A program made the position numbers and the translations under genes. Below are positions 22,078 through 31,541 of a stretch of DNA of 32,596 nucleotides, in pieces. This DNA comes from Phycisphaerae bacterium. Its GTDB lineage: Bacteria > Planctomycetota > Phycisphaerae > Phycisphaerales > UBA1924. The DNA is taken from contig BJHL01000012.1 in the NCBI GenBank assembly GCA_014192545.1, positions 35,819 through 68,414 of the forward strand. Reading direction: 5' to 3'. The notes below the pieces were generated by a model. The model made no database searches. It was not told where the DNA came from and worked only from the letters and a program-made list of their open reading frames with translations. Numbering within the stretch: position 1 is the stretch's first letter; every line of letters begins with the position of its first letter.

Positions 22078-22998
22078 ATGACGCGTTTCATCAAGCCGGT
22101 TGCAAGTGCGATTCTCAGTCTGGCGATTGTCGCCGGTGCAGCGATGCCCGCCTTTGCGCAAGATGGCGGCAACACATCCGCCCGCGCAAATGACCGCGTT
22201 GACCTGCGCCCCAAGTTCCGCACAGGTGACCAAACGCGATTCACGATGGATCTCAACATCACCAGCACGCAGCAAGCAGGCGAAGCCGGCGCAGTCGCGC
22301 AAACCGTCAAGCAAACCCTCGGCCTCGCGCTCAAAGTCAAAGAAGCCAAGGCCGACGGCACCGCAAAGCTCGAGATGGTCTACGAATCCATCAAGCTCGA
22401 AGCCACCAGTCCGCTGATGACCATGACCTTCGACAGCAGCCAGCCCAAGGACAAAGACGACCCCACAGGCCAACTGCTCCGCCCGCTCGTGGGCCTCACG
22501 CTCGCGCTCGAAACCGATGAACGCGGCTCAATCACCAAAGTCACGCCGCAAGTTCCCGCCGGCCCCGCCGGCGCAGCCGTGCCCACGAATCTGCTCGAGC
22601 AATTCACAGCGGCAGATGTCGTGAAGGGCCTTTTCGGCCCGATTCTCAGCATCAGCGCAGGCAGCGGCTTCGCAAAAGTCGGCGAAAGCTGGGTCAATGA
22701 AAGCACCATGCAAGGCAGCCTGGGCAACATGAGCCTCAAGAACACTTACACCCTGCGCAGCCACGAAGGCGGCAATGCGATTCTTGATATCAACGGCACC
22801 GTGGACCTCGCAAGTGCGCCAAACGGCGGACTGGCCGACATCAAAGACGGCTCCATCAAAGGTACCGCCAACTGGGATACCAAAGCTGGCATGCTCAAGA
22901 GCATGGAGATGACCCAGCGCATGCAAGTCGCAACCCGCGTGGGCGACCAAAGCACCAGCAGCACGCAAGACATGACCGTTCGCGTGCAACGCAAGTGA
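22078..22998 (+). CDS. Exported protein of unknown function (DUF6263-like)
   Basis: 306 residues. A clear signal peptide (MTRFIKPVASAILSLAIVAGAAMPAFA) is followed by a soluble, beta-rich protein. It opens with VDLRPKFRTGDQTRFTMDLNI, then repeats such as VKEAKADGTAKLEMVYESIKLE, LETDERGSITKV and a C-terminal STSSTQDMTVRVQRK. The 'state then measured by covariates' style of strands recalls DUF6263 proteins of Planctomycetota, which have no assigned role; that link is an impression, not a search result. GGAGG at 22068-22072 lies 5 bases from ATG 22078. Placed alone between fabH and tgt. Confidence 0.72.
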   Translation: MTRFIKPVASAILSLAIVAGAAMPAFAQDGGNTSARANDRVDLRPKFRTGDQTRFTMDLNITSTQQAGEAGAVAQTVKQTLGLALKVKEAKADGTAKLEMVYESIKLEATSPLMTMTFDSSQPKDKDDPTGQLLRPLVGLTLALETDERGSITKVTPQVPAGPAGAAVPTNLLEQFTAADVVKGLFGPILSISAGSGFAKVGESWVNESTMQGSLGNMSLKNTYTLRSHEGGNAILDINGTVDLASAPNGGLADIKDGSIKGTANWDTKAGMLKSMEMTQRMQVATRVGDQSTSSTQDMTVRVQRK

Positions 22999-23017
22999 TC
23001 CGCCGGAGAGATCGCTC

Positions 23018-23049
23018 TTCACAGTGTTTCACGCTCATCGCGGTATAGT
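23018..23049 (+). promoter_or_regulatory. Candidate promoter of tgt
   Basis: TATAGT (23044-23049) ends 5 bases before ATG 23055, so the transcript should start at or beside the start codon. TTCACA at 23018-23023 is the best -35, at a long 20-base spacing. Confidence 0.38.
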
Positions 23050-23054
23050 GGGGC

Positions 23055-24287
23055 ATGCCAGCCCCGCTCTCGTTTGAGATTTCAGCACGCAGCAAAACCT
23101 CACTCGCGCGGCGCGGACGCGTCACGACGCTACATGGCTCTTTCGACACCCCAGCCTTCATGCCCGTCGGTACGCGAGGCAGCGTCAAGGGTCTGCTGCC
23201 GCGTGATGTAGCGAACACCGGCGCGCAAATCGTCCTCAACAACACCTACCACCTCCTGCTCCGCCCCGGCAGCGAACTCATCCGCGACATGGGCGGCGTG
23301 CATAAGTTCATGAATTGGCAGGGCCCAATTCTCACAGATTCCGGCGGCTATCAGGCCTATTCGCTCTCAGCCATGAACAAGGTCGATGACGATGGCGTCA
23401 CGTTCAAGTCCATCATCGACGGCGCCATGGTGCGGCTCACCCCCGAACGCGCGATGCTAGTGCAAAACGAACTAGGCCCCGATATCATGATGGCATTCGA
23501 CGACTGCCCGCCCTCCATCGCGCCCGAAAGCGAAGAGAAGGACGAGGCCCAGGCCCACCGCATCGCGAGCGCAGCCTCGCGCGACAAAGTTGGCACCAAA
23601 CACGTCAAAGACCTCCACGCCCGCCTGCGCCTTGCCAACGAGCGCACCGTGCGCTGGCTCGAACGCTGCAAAGCCGCCCACGCACGCAGCGATGAGCAAT
23701 CACTCTTCGGCATCGTCCAAGGCGGCACCGACCTCGAGCAACGCACCTGGAGCGTCGAACGCATCTGCGCAATTGACTTGCCTGGCTACGCCATCGGCGG
23801 CGTAGCAGTGGGGGAGAGCCCCGACGCAATCGCAACCGTGGTACGCCACACCGCCCCGCTCATGCCCGAGAACAAACCCCGGTATCTGATGGGCGTGGGT
23901 TACGAACGCGACCTGCTCGCCGCCGTTCTCGCGGGCGTCGACATGTTCGATTGCGTCCTCCCCACACGCAACGGTCGCAACGCCAGCGCATTCTGCTCAA
24001 CCGGCTCCCTGCGCCTCCGCAACGCCAAGCACGAACGCAGCCAGGAGGTCATCGAGCCAGGCTGCGACTGCCTCGCCTGCTCCAGCGGCTTCACGCGTGG
24101 GTACATTCGGCACTTGTTCATGTCCAGCGAGATGTTGGGGCCAATTCTGGTCAGCCTGCATAACCTCCGCCACTTCCAACGCTTTATGTTGGATGTCCGC
24201 CAGACTATCGCCAGCGACGACTGGACCGGTTTGGTGGCTCGGTGGCCCGTGGCTGCCCAAGGCTTGTCCGCTTCGTTGCGGGTGTAA
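23055..24287 (+). CDS. tgt: tRNA-guanine transglycosylase
   Basis: 410 residues. Tgt exchanges guanine 34 for preQ1 in GUN-anticodon tRNAs on the way to queuosine. Active-site Asp95 lies in TDSGGYQ, the nucleophile Asp299 in MFDCVLPTRNGRNA, the substrate loop in FGIVQGG and GGVAVGE. The zinc site is complete: Cys337, Cys339, Cys342 (CDCLAC) and His369. A charged segment at about 158-192 (ESEEKDEAQAHRIASAASRD onward) makes it about 35 residues longer than E. coli Tgt. ATG 23055 matches the family start (LSFEISARS) and lies directly after a -10 element, with no Shine-Dalgarno sequence. First of the conserved tgt-yajC-secD/F cluster. Confidence 0.96.
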   Translation: MPAPLSFEISARSKTSLARRGRVTTLHGSFDTPAFMPVGTRGSVKGLLPRDVANTGAQIVLNNTYHLLLRPGSELIRDMGGVHKFMNWQGPILTDSGGYQAYSLSAMNKVDDDGVTFKSIIDGAMVRLTPERAMLVQNELGPDIMMAFDDCPPSIAPESEEKDEAQAHRIASAASRDKVGTKHVKDLHARLRLANERTVRWLERCKAAHARSDEQSLFGIVQGGTDLEQRTWSVERICAIDLPGYAIGGVAVGESPDAIATVVRHTAPLMPENKPRYLMGVGYERDLLAAVLAGVDMFDCVLPTRNGRNASAFCSTGSLRLRNAKHERSQEVIEPGCDCLACSSGFTRGYIRHLFMSSEMLGPILVSLHNLRHFQRFMLDVRQTIASDDWTGLVARWPVAAQGLSASLRV

Positions 24288-24325
24288 GTCATTGGCTGGC
24301 TTCTATTTCCGAAAGACGACGATTC

Positions 24326-24865
24326 ATGAACAGCTTTGATTCTCCGGCTTTGCTCCCCGCCTCTATCAACGCGGGCGATGTCCATGCATTCTTTACCCTC
24401 GCTCAAGATACTGCTCCCGCCAGCCAACCCGTCGTGGTGCCAGGCATGACCAACGCCGCTCCAGCAGCAGCCCAAACAACCGGCGCGACAACAGGTACGC
24501 CCTCGGCAGTCGCCGCTCCGGGTGGTACCACTGGCGCAGCTCAGCCTGCTCCCGCCAGCGCATGGCTCATGCCCGTCATGCTCCTGCTCATGCTCGTGTT
24601 CATGGTTGGCATCTCCGCTTGGAGCGGCCGCAAGCAAAAGAAGCAACGCGAAGCCATGATGAGCGCCCTCAAGAAAGGCGACAAAGTCATCACCGGCGGC
24701 GGCGTCATTGGCAACATCGTCGACATGAACGACGACGAGATCGTGCTTCGCGTTGAAGAAGGCCGCATTCGTTTCTCTCGCGGCGCAATTCAAGGCGTTG
24801 TCGGCGGCAGCAAAGGCTCAAGCCTGACTGAAACCAAGGAAGCCAGCAAGACCGTGAACGTGTAA
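24326..24865 (+). CDS. yajC: Preprotein translocase accessory subunit YajC
   Basis: 179 residues, longer than the usual 110 or so because of an N-terminal Ala/Thr/Pro-rich stretch of about 75 residues. One membrane helix (about 77-95, WLMPVMLLLMLVFMVGISAW) is followed by the YajC signature KQKKQREAMMSALKKGDKVITGGG and GNIVDMNDDEIVLRV. In most YajC the helix is near the N-terminus, so the extension would lie outside the cytoplasm here. It is an auxiliary protein of the SecDF complex, and its place between tgt and secDF is the conserved one. ATG 24326 is the only good start in that frame. Confidence 0.93.
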   Translation: MNSFDSPALLPASINAGDVHAFFTLAQDTAPASQPVVVPGMTNAAPAAAQTTGATTGTPSAVAAPGGTTGAAQPAPASAWLMPVMLLLMLVFMVGISAWSGRKQKKQREAMMSALKKGDKVITGGGVIGNIVDMNDDEIVLRVEEGRIRFSRGAIQGVVGGSKGSSLTETKEASKTVNV

Positions 24866-24948
24866 GGACACGCGTTGCAACGTCGAACAGGGTCAAACAG
24901 TTTTGATTGCCCGCAACTGACGCGGGCGTGATTCGGACGAATCTACTT

Positions 24949-27900
24949 ATGCGTCACATCTTCAAGATGACTTTTTTGGTTCTCGCGGTGCTGGTCTTCT
25001 TCGCTTGGAAGATCATGCCGCCCGAGAAGACCCTGCGCCGCGGCAAGGACCTCGCAGGCGGCGTGAGCATGGTCTACGCCGTGGATATCGCCGCCAATGA
25101 AGACGCGAAAACGGTGCTCGACAGCACCATTCGCGTGCTCAAAGAACGCGTGGACCCCGAAGGCGTCATGGATATCTCGATGGTCGCGCAAGGCCGCGAC
25201 CGCATCGATATCAACATGCCCTTGCCCAGCGACCAAGTAAAGGCCGCACGCAAGCAGTTTGAAGACGCACTCGCCGAACTCGGCCGCAACAAACTGTCAG
25301 ACCAGCGCCTGCAACTCACGATGCAGATGCAAGGCGAAACCCGCGCAGCAGAAATCAAAACCCTCTCCGGTGGCAACACCAAGCGCGAAGAACTGCTCAA
25401 CGCCGCAGCAACTGCATACGACGACGCCCAGAAGCTGCGCGCAGCCTACGACGCGGAACTGGAATCATCCAAACGCGACGCCATGGTCGAGCAAGTGGCC
25501 GCAGCCGAAATCGCCTACAACAACGCGCGCGACGCCGTCCTGAAAACCGCCCTCAACGCATCAGACATCCGCAAGATCATCACCGCCAGCACCCGCGTGC
25601 GATTCATCGACGACGGCGGCCAGCGAGTCCCTCTGCCCACCGCTCGCGAAGTTGCCGAGTCGCAAGTTCGCAACGCCCACCCCGAGAGCATCGCCGAGAT
25701 CGACCGCATTCTGCAACTGCACGCGGACTACGCAAAGGTGCGGACCACGCTCGATGACCCCCAAGATCTGGTCCGCATGTTGCGCGGCGCAGGCGTGCTC
25801 GAGTTCCGCATCACCGCTCGCATGGGTAAGTACGCCGATGAGTCGCGAATGCGCGAGGACCTGCAAAAGCTTGGTCCGCGCAACGTGCAAAGCGCTGACA
25901 CCCGCTGGCTCAAGATCAATCAGCTCGAAAACTGGCTGAACACCAAAGCTGAGGTCGAAGCACTCGCGCAAGACCCTCGCAACGCCATCGGCATCTTCGG
26001 CCGCATCGGCTACATCGTCGAGCCCTACGGCGGCGACTACTACATGCTCGCCTACGACACCCGCCAGACGCGACTCACGCAAGCCGAAGGCGACTGGCGC
26101 GTCTCGCGCGCGTTCCAAACTTTCGACGAGCGCGGCCGCAACGCCATCGGCTTTGAAACCGACCCCTCGGGCGCAAAGCTGCTCTCACAAATGACCGGCG
26201 CCCACGTGGGCGAACAGATGGCAGTGGTGCTTGACGATCAGGTCTACACCGCACCCACGCTGCAAGGCGAAATCGGCGCCAGTGGCCGCATCACCGGCGA
26301 GTTCAGCAAGGAAGAAATCGATTACATCGTCCGCGTGCTGGGCGGCGGCAGCCTGCAAGCCAAGCTCAGCCCCGAGCCCATCAGCATCGCGTCAGTCGGT
26401 CCTGAACTCGGAGCCGACAACCTCGACAGAGGCATCACCACCGCCATGTGGTCCGCCGTCATCGTCGCGGTCTTCATGTGTCTGTACTACTTCTGGTACG
26501 GCGCAGTCGCCGTCATCGCCCTGCTCGCCAACGCCCTCATCATCGTCGGCTGCATGGCTCTCTCCAAAGCCGTGTTCACCATGCCGGGCATCGCAGGTCT
26601 CATTCTTACCTTCGGCATGGCCGTTGACAGCAACGTGCTTATCTACGAACGCATCCGCGAAGAAATGAACCGCGGCAACGACATGAAGACCTGCGTGCGA
26701 CTCGGCTTTGACAAAGCCTTGTCGGCCATCGTCGACGGCAACATGACCAACCTCATTGTCTGTATAGTGCTCTACTACACAGGCACGCCCGAAATTCGCG
26801 GCTTCGCCATCACCATGGGCATCGGCGTCGTTGCCACCATGTCGGCGACGCTGATCGTCAGCCGATTGATCTTCGACATGATGCTCGCTGGCGGCTGGCG
26901 CAAGGGTTCGGTTGTTTCCACCCACATGCTGCCCACCGCAATTCCGAATCTCCAGAACCTCCTGACGCCCACGGTTGACTGGATGAAGTATCGCTTCGCC
27001 TTCTTCGCCGTCTCGGCGGTCTACGTCTCCATCGGCCTAGCCATGGTCTTCTGGCAAGGCGCCAAGATGCTCGACAACGAGTTCCGCGGCGGCACGCAAG
27101 TCACGCTGCAATTCAAACCCGATCCGACCGACCCAACCAAGCGGGTCATGATGACCCGCAAGGAAGTAGAAGCGAAACTGCGCGAGTTGGCTCAGCAGAA
27201 CAGCACGATTCCCGACTTCAACCAGTTCGAAGTCTTCCCCATCAACCCGCAGGCCGACGGCTTCACCAGCGACAAGTTCGCCATCAAAACCCTCGCCCTC
27301 AACAACGCCACCAGTCCCGTGCTCAACGTCGTCAAGGAAGGCTTTGCCGACAAGCTCGAAAGCAAACCCGCCCTCGCCTTCACAGGCAGCGACGCAGGCA
27401 AGAACTGGCGCGAAGTACCAACATTCGTGATCGACAAGCCCACGCTGGGCGCGAACATCGACAAGCCGCAATATCGCCAGGATGTCACGCCCTACGCCGG
27501 CGGTATCGCGATTGTCCTCAGCAACATCAACCCGCCTTCAACCCTCGAAAATCTTCGCACCCGGCTTGATACCGCACGCGAAAGCGAAGCCTTCAGCGAC
27601 ACACTCTCCCGCTCGCGTGACGTCATCGTGCTGGAAGGCACCGAAACCGCCGTCACGAGCGCCGCAATCGTCGTCGCCGATCCATCAGTCACCATCGTCA
27701 GCGGCCAAGACCGCTGGGAGAGTGACCTGCGCGACCGCGAATGGGCTCTCGTGCAAGAAGCTCTCACGCAAGATAGCACACCCGCCAGCGTGCTCACCTT
27801 CAGCCCGGCAATCGCCGCCACCTTCACCGCCAACGCCATCACCGCAACGATCCTCAGCTTCATCTTCATCGGCATCTATATCTGGGTGCGATTCAAGACG

Positions 27901-28404
27901 CCTCGCTACTCACTCGCAGCAGTGGTCGCCCTCATCCACGACGTACTCGTCGTCGTGGGCCTGGTCGCACTCGCCGAAATTCTCTACGACAATCCTTCAA
28001 CGCACGGCTTTGCCTCAAGCCTGAACCTGCTGCCCTTTAAGATCGATCTCAACCTCGTTGCCGCGCTCTTGACAATCGCCGGTTACTCACTCAACGACAC
28101 CGTGGTCATCATGGACCGCATCCGCGAAAACCGCGGTAAGCTGCCCCACGCCACGCGCGACATCATCAACACATCCATCAACCAAACCTTCAGCCGCACA
28201 CTGATCACCGGCGGCACCACACTCGCTTCGTGCTTCATCTTGTACGTCTGGGGCGGTGAAGGCATGCGAGCCTTCGCCTTCGCACTCGCAACGGGCCTGA
28301 TCGTCGGTACGTATTCGTCAGTGGCCGTCGCCGCTCCGATTGTCTGGAGCCGCAAGCACGAGTCAGATATGTACAAAGATGCCGGTGTGATTCAGACCAC
28401 GTAA
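24949..28404 (+). CDS. secDF: Fused protein translocase subunit SecDF
   Basis: 1151 residues: SecD and SecF in one chain, the proton-driven motor that pulls exported proteins through SecYEG. Helix 1 is at about 6-20, then GKDLAGGVSMVY, a large extracytoplasmic part, GVLEFRITAR at about 282-291, and SecD helices with FGMAVDSNVLIYERIREEM near 556. SecF starts near 684 with a helix and EFRGGTQVTLQFK, and ends with five helices including LNDTVVIMDRIREN. Between the first SecD subdomain and GVLEFRIT lie about 170 residues, mostly charged helix (about 97-275), where E. coli has only a short link. ATG 24949 precedes helix 1; a TTG at 24907 is in frame. A terminator follows the stop. Confidence 0.96.
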   Translation: MRHIFKMTFLVLAVLVFFAWKIMPPEKTLRRGKDLAGGVSMVYAVDIAANEDAKTVLDSTIRVLKERVDPEGVMDISMVAQGRDRIDINMPLPSDQVKAARKQFEDALAELGRNKLSDQRLQLTMQMQGETRAAEIKTLSGGNTKREELLNAAATAYDDAQKLRAAYDAELESSKRDAMVEQVAAAEIAYNNARDAVLKTALNASDIRKIITASTRVRFIDDGGQRVPLPTAREVAESQVRNAHPESIAEIDRILQLHADYAKVRTTLDDPQDLVRMLRGAGVLEFRITARMGKYADESRMREDLQKLGPRNVQSADTRWLKINQLENWLNTKAEVEALAQDPRNAIGIFGRIGYIVEPYGGDYYMLAYDTRQTRLTQAEGDWRVSRAFQTFDERGRNAIGFETDPSGAKLLSQMTGAHVGEQMAVVLDDQVYTAPTLQGEIGASGRITGEFSKEEIDYIVRVLGGGSLQAKLSPEPISIASVGPELGADNLDRGITTAMWSAVIVAVFMCLYYFWYGAVAVIALLANALIIVGCMALSKAVFTMPGIAGLILTFGMAVDSNVLIYERIREEMNRGNDMKTCVRLGFDKALSAIVDGNMTNLIVCIVLYYTGTPEIRGFAITMGIGVVATMSATLIVSRLIFDMMLAGGWRKGSVVSTHMLPTAIPNLQNLLTPTVDWMKYRFAFFAVSAVYVSIGLAMVFWQGAKMLDNEFRGGTQVTLQFKPDPTDPTKRVMMTRKEVEAKLRELAQQNSTIPDFNQFEVFPINPQADGFTSDKFAIKTLALNNATSPVLNVVKEGFADKLESKPALAFTGSDAGKNWREVPTFVIDKPTLGANIDKPQYRQDVTPYAGGIAIVLSNINPPSTLENLRTRLDTARESEAFSDTLSRSRDVIVLEGTETAVTSAAIVVADPSVTIVSGQDRWESDLRDREWALVQEALTQDSTPASVLTFSPAIAATFTANAITATILSFIFIGIYIWVRFKTPRYSLAAVVALIHDVLVVVGLVALAEILYDNPSTHGFASSLNLLPFKIDLNLVAALLTIAGYSLNDTVVIMDRIRENRGKLPHATRDIINTSINQTFSRTLITGGTTLASCFILYVWGGEGMRAFAFALATGLIVGTYSSVAVAAPIVWSRKHESDMYKDAGVIQTT

Positions 28405-28409
28405 TTACC

Positions 28410-28443
28410 AGTCACCCCGCTTCAACCAGCGGGCTGACTTTTT
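28410..28443 (+). terminator. Rho-independent terminator
   Basis: Stem AGTCA-C-CCCGCT (28410-28421) with AGCGGG-C-TGACT (28428-28439), loop TCAACC, then TTTT. It ends the tgt-yajC-secDF unit. Confidence 0.88.
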
Positions 28444-28499
28444 CGGTGTTCGTTTCGTCGAGGCAGTTTCCACGCCCGTGGCACGTCAGGAGGACGATC

Positions 28500-29219
28500 A
28501 TGGCAAATAGCAGCGGCAGGATCGCGGCGGGGCTGGTCATTCTCAGTGCAGTCTGGATCGGCGTCTATTGGTGGTGGCCAGTTGAGCCGCCCATCCGATT
28601 CGCAACAACCGACGAAACCTCACAAGCATCGCGCAGCAACATCAGTCAGCGGCAAGTCGCATCGCCCACCCGTGAACATGCACGCACCACACCCGCCGGC
28701 TCAACCCTCGCCAACGCACCAACTCCGCCCCCCATGCAACTGACCGGCGTGCCCGGCGTCGTCGCGCCATCATTCATCGATGACACAATCCGCGCAGGTG
28801 ACACCTTCGCAAGCATTGCCCAGCGTCACTACGGCGATGCCTCCCGCGCCGACGTCATCGCCCGCGCCAACCCGCTCATGAGCCCGCTGAATCTGCGTGA
28901 AGGCCGCACGATTCGCGTCCCCAAAGATCCCGCAAATGTGCAAGGCCTGCCCGTGGTGAAGTTGGCCGACGGCTCAACCCAGCCCGCCCCCGCCCCCCAG
29001 CCAGCCAAAGCCGCACCCGCGCAGGAATACGTCGTGCAAAAAGGCGACTCACTCGCGCGCATCGCCAAACGCGTCTTCGGCGAAGAACGCCTCGCCGACA
29101 TGATCTTCCAAGCCAATCGCGACGTGCTGAGCGACCCCTCGAAAATTCGCGTGGGCCAAAAGCTCAAAATTCCGCCCAAGCCGGTGACCGACATTGCAAC
29201 CGCCGGAGACAGCACGTGA
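28500..29219 (+). CDS. Membrane-anchored protein with two LysM domains
   Basis: 239 residues. A single N-terminal membrane helix (about 8-26, ending VYWWW) is followed by a Ser/Thr/Pro-rich linker, a first LysM (about 95-142, DTIRAGDTFASIAQRHYGD), a Pro/Ala-rich spacer and a second LysM (about 176-225, YVVQKGDSLARIAKRVFGE). LysM binds N-acetylglucosamine chains such as peptidoglycan; no catalytic domain is present, so an anchoring or scaffold role is likely. AGGAGG at 28488-28493, 6 bases from ATG 28500, sets the start. The stop overlaps the GTG start of the heptose epimerase gene by four bases. Confidence 0.9.
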   Translation: MANSSGRIAAGLVILSAVWIGVYWWWPVEPPIRFATTDETSQASRSNISQRQVASPTREHARTTPAGSTLANAPTPPPMQLTGVPGVVAPSFIDDTIRAGDTFASIAQRHYGDASRADVIARANPLMSPLNLREGRTIRVPKDPANVQGLPVVKLADGSTQPAPAPQPAKAAPAQEYVVQKGDSLARIAKRVFGEERLADMIFQANRDVLSDPSKIRVGQKLKIPPKPVTDIATAGDST

Positions 29220-30259
29220 GCGATCGCGTCTTCATCGTGACCGGCGGCTGCGGCTTCATAGGCAGCAACCTCGTCGCCCAGTTGCTCAAGCAATTCGAGG
29301 GCAGTCACGTCGTCGTGATCGACGATCTTCGCACCGGCAGCTACGCCAATCTCGTTGAAGCATGCGACCGCACCAACGTCGGCGCATTCACAGGCCAACT
29401 CCTGCCCGAAAGTGTCTGCGATATCGATTGGCACACGCTCATTGACACACACAAGCCCACCGCAGTTTTTCATCTCGGCGCAATCACCGACACCACCAAC
29501 GCCAACGAAGCCGACATGCTCCGCGTGAATGCCGAGAGCTTCCCGCCGATGATCCTCGCGTGTGCCCATCGCGCGCCACTCGTCTACGCCAGTTCCGCCG
29601 CGACCTACGGCACCCCGCCGCAAACCGGCCAGCGCGTCGCCTTCTCGCTTGAAGCTGCCGGCAAACCCAACAACGTCTACGGCTTCAGCAAGTGGCTCAT
29701 GGAGTGCCACCACCGCCGGCTCGCAACGCAACTCGCGCGCGACGGCCGCTCCCCGCACATCGTGGGCCTGCGCTACTTCAACGTCTTCGGCCCCGGTGAA
29801 GCTCGCAAAGGCAAGATGGCCTCGATGGCCTACCAACTCACACAGCAGTGCCTCGCCGGCAAGCGTCCGCGATTGTTCGTCGACGGTTCACAATCCCGCG
29901 ATCAGGTCTACGTGGGCGATGTTGTCGACTGCACCATCGCCGCCGCTGGCCTCCAGCAACCCGCTGGCCGCGCAATCACCCCCGGCGTCTACAACCTCGG
30001 CAGCGGCGTCGCAACACCTTTCAGCGCGGTCGCAGACGCCGTGCGTGAAGGTTTAACACTCAAATCCGGTGACCGCGAAGTCGAATATTTTGAAATGCCC
30101 GTCAATATCAGAGCCTTTTATCAGGATTTCACCCTCGCCGATATGTCCATGACTGCCAAGGGTTTGGGGTGGAAGCCGTCAATTGCTCCCCTGCAGGCTG
30201 TGCGCGAGTACGCCGCCTGGTTGGTCCCTCCCGGTGGATATTCGAATTGCCGAAACTGA
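29216..30259 (+). CDS. hldD: ADP-glycero-manno-heptose 6-epimerase (HldD)
   Basis: 347 residues of the extended short-chain dehydrogenase family. It makes ADP-L-glycero-D-manno-heptose for the LPS inner core. Rossmann motif GGCGFIG (10-16), YASSAATYG, catalytic Tyr155 and Lys159 in NVYGFSK, the second HldD lysine Lys198 in ARKGKMASMAYQ, and FYQDFTLADM near the end match HldD rather than general epimerases. The GTG start overlaps the LysM gene stop as GTGA, with GGAG at 29205-29208 as ribosome binding site. It implies an LPS with a heptose core. A role on another nucleotide-heptose for a surface polymer is possible. Confidence 0.9.
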   Translation: MSDRVFIVTGGCGFIGSNLVAQLLKQFEGSHVVVIDDLRTGSYANLVEACDRTNVGAFTGQLLPESVCDIDWHTLIDTHKPTAVFHLGAITDTTNANEADMLRVNAESFPPMILACAHRAPLVYASSAATYGTPPQTGQRVAFSLEAAGKPNNVYGFSKWLMECHHRRLATQLARDGRSPHIVGLRYFNVFGPGEARKGKMASMAYQLTQQCLAGKRPRLFVDGSQSRDQVYVGDVVDCTIAAAGLQQPAGRAITPGVYNLGSGVATPFSAVADAVREGLTLKSGDREVEYFEMPVNIRAFYQDFTLADMSMTAKGLGWKPSIAPLQAVREYAAWLVPPGGYSNCRN

Positions 30260-30365
30260 ACTCACTATTCGGACGATAATCCGGTGCCCATGGCACGTAT
30301 TCTCCAAAAGTCGACATCTATTCCCGTGATAGCTTCGTCAGGGGCGTTGATTGAAAGATAAATCT

Positions 30366-31337
<972 letters not shown>

Positions 31338-31371
31338 GCCAGCCATCGCATCCCCAACCTGTCTTCCCACC

Positions 31372-31398
31372 AACGCCGCCCCCCCCCGCGGCGTTTTT
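31372..31398 (+). terminator. Rho-independent terminator
   Basis: Stem AACGCCGC (31372-31379) and GCGGCGTT (31388-31395) with an eight-C loop and T-tract to 31398. It ends the uxs gene. Confidence 0.85.
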
Positions 31399-31406
31399 CG
31401 CATCCA

Positions 31407-31479
31407 CCCAATGCCCAATCCCCAATGCCCAATGCCTTTTTCCATTTCTCCCCCAATGCCCAGTCCCCAATCCCCAGTC
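31407..31479. repeat. Heptamer tandem arrays CCCARTS
   Basis: Two blocks of four 7-base units: 31407-31434 (CCCAATG, CCCAATC, CCCAATG, CCCAATG) and 31452-31479 (CCCAATG, CCCAGTC, CCCAATC, CCCAGTC). The form is that of the CCCCART-type short tandem repeats described in cyanobacteria. The second block ends 7 bases before a possible -10 of cmk. Confidence 0.8.
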
Positions 31480-31485
31480 CCTTCT

Positions 31486-31491
31486 TATACT
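31486..31491 (+). promoter_or_regulatory. Candidate -10 box of cmk
   Basis: TATACT, with the last heptamer units occupying the -35 region; no consensus -35 is seen. The leader would be about 45 bases. Confidence 0.35.
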
Positions 31492-31541
31492 CCCCTTCGT
31501 GTCGCTAACTATGTGGTGTCCCTTAACTCTCGAGGTGGCCC

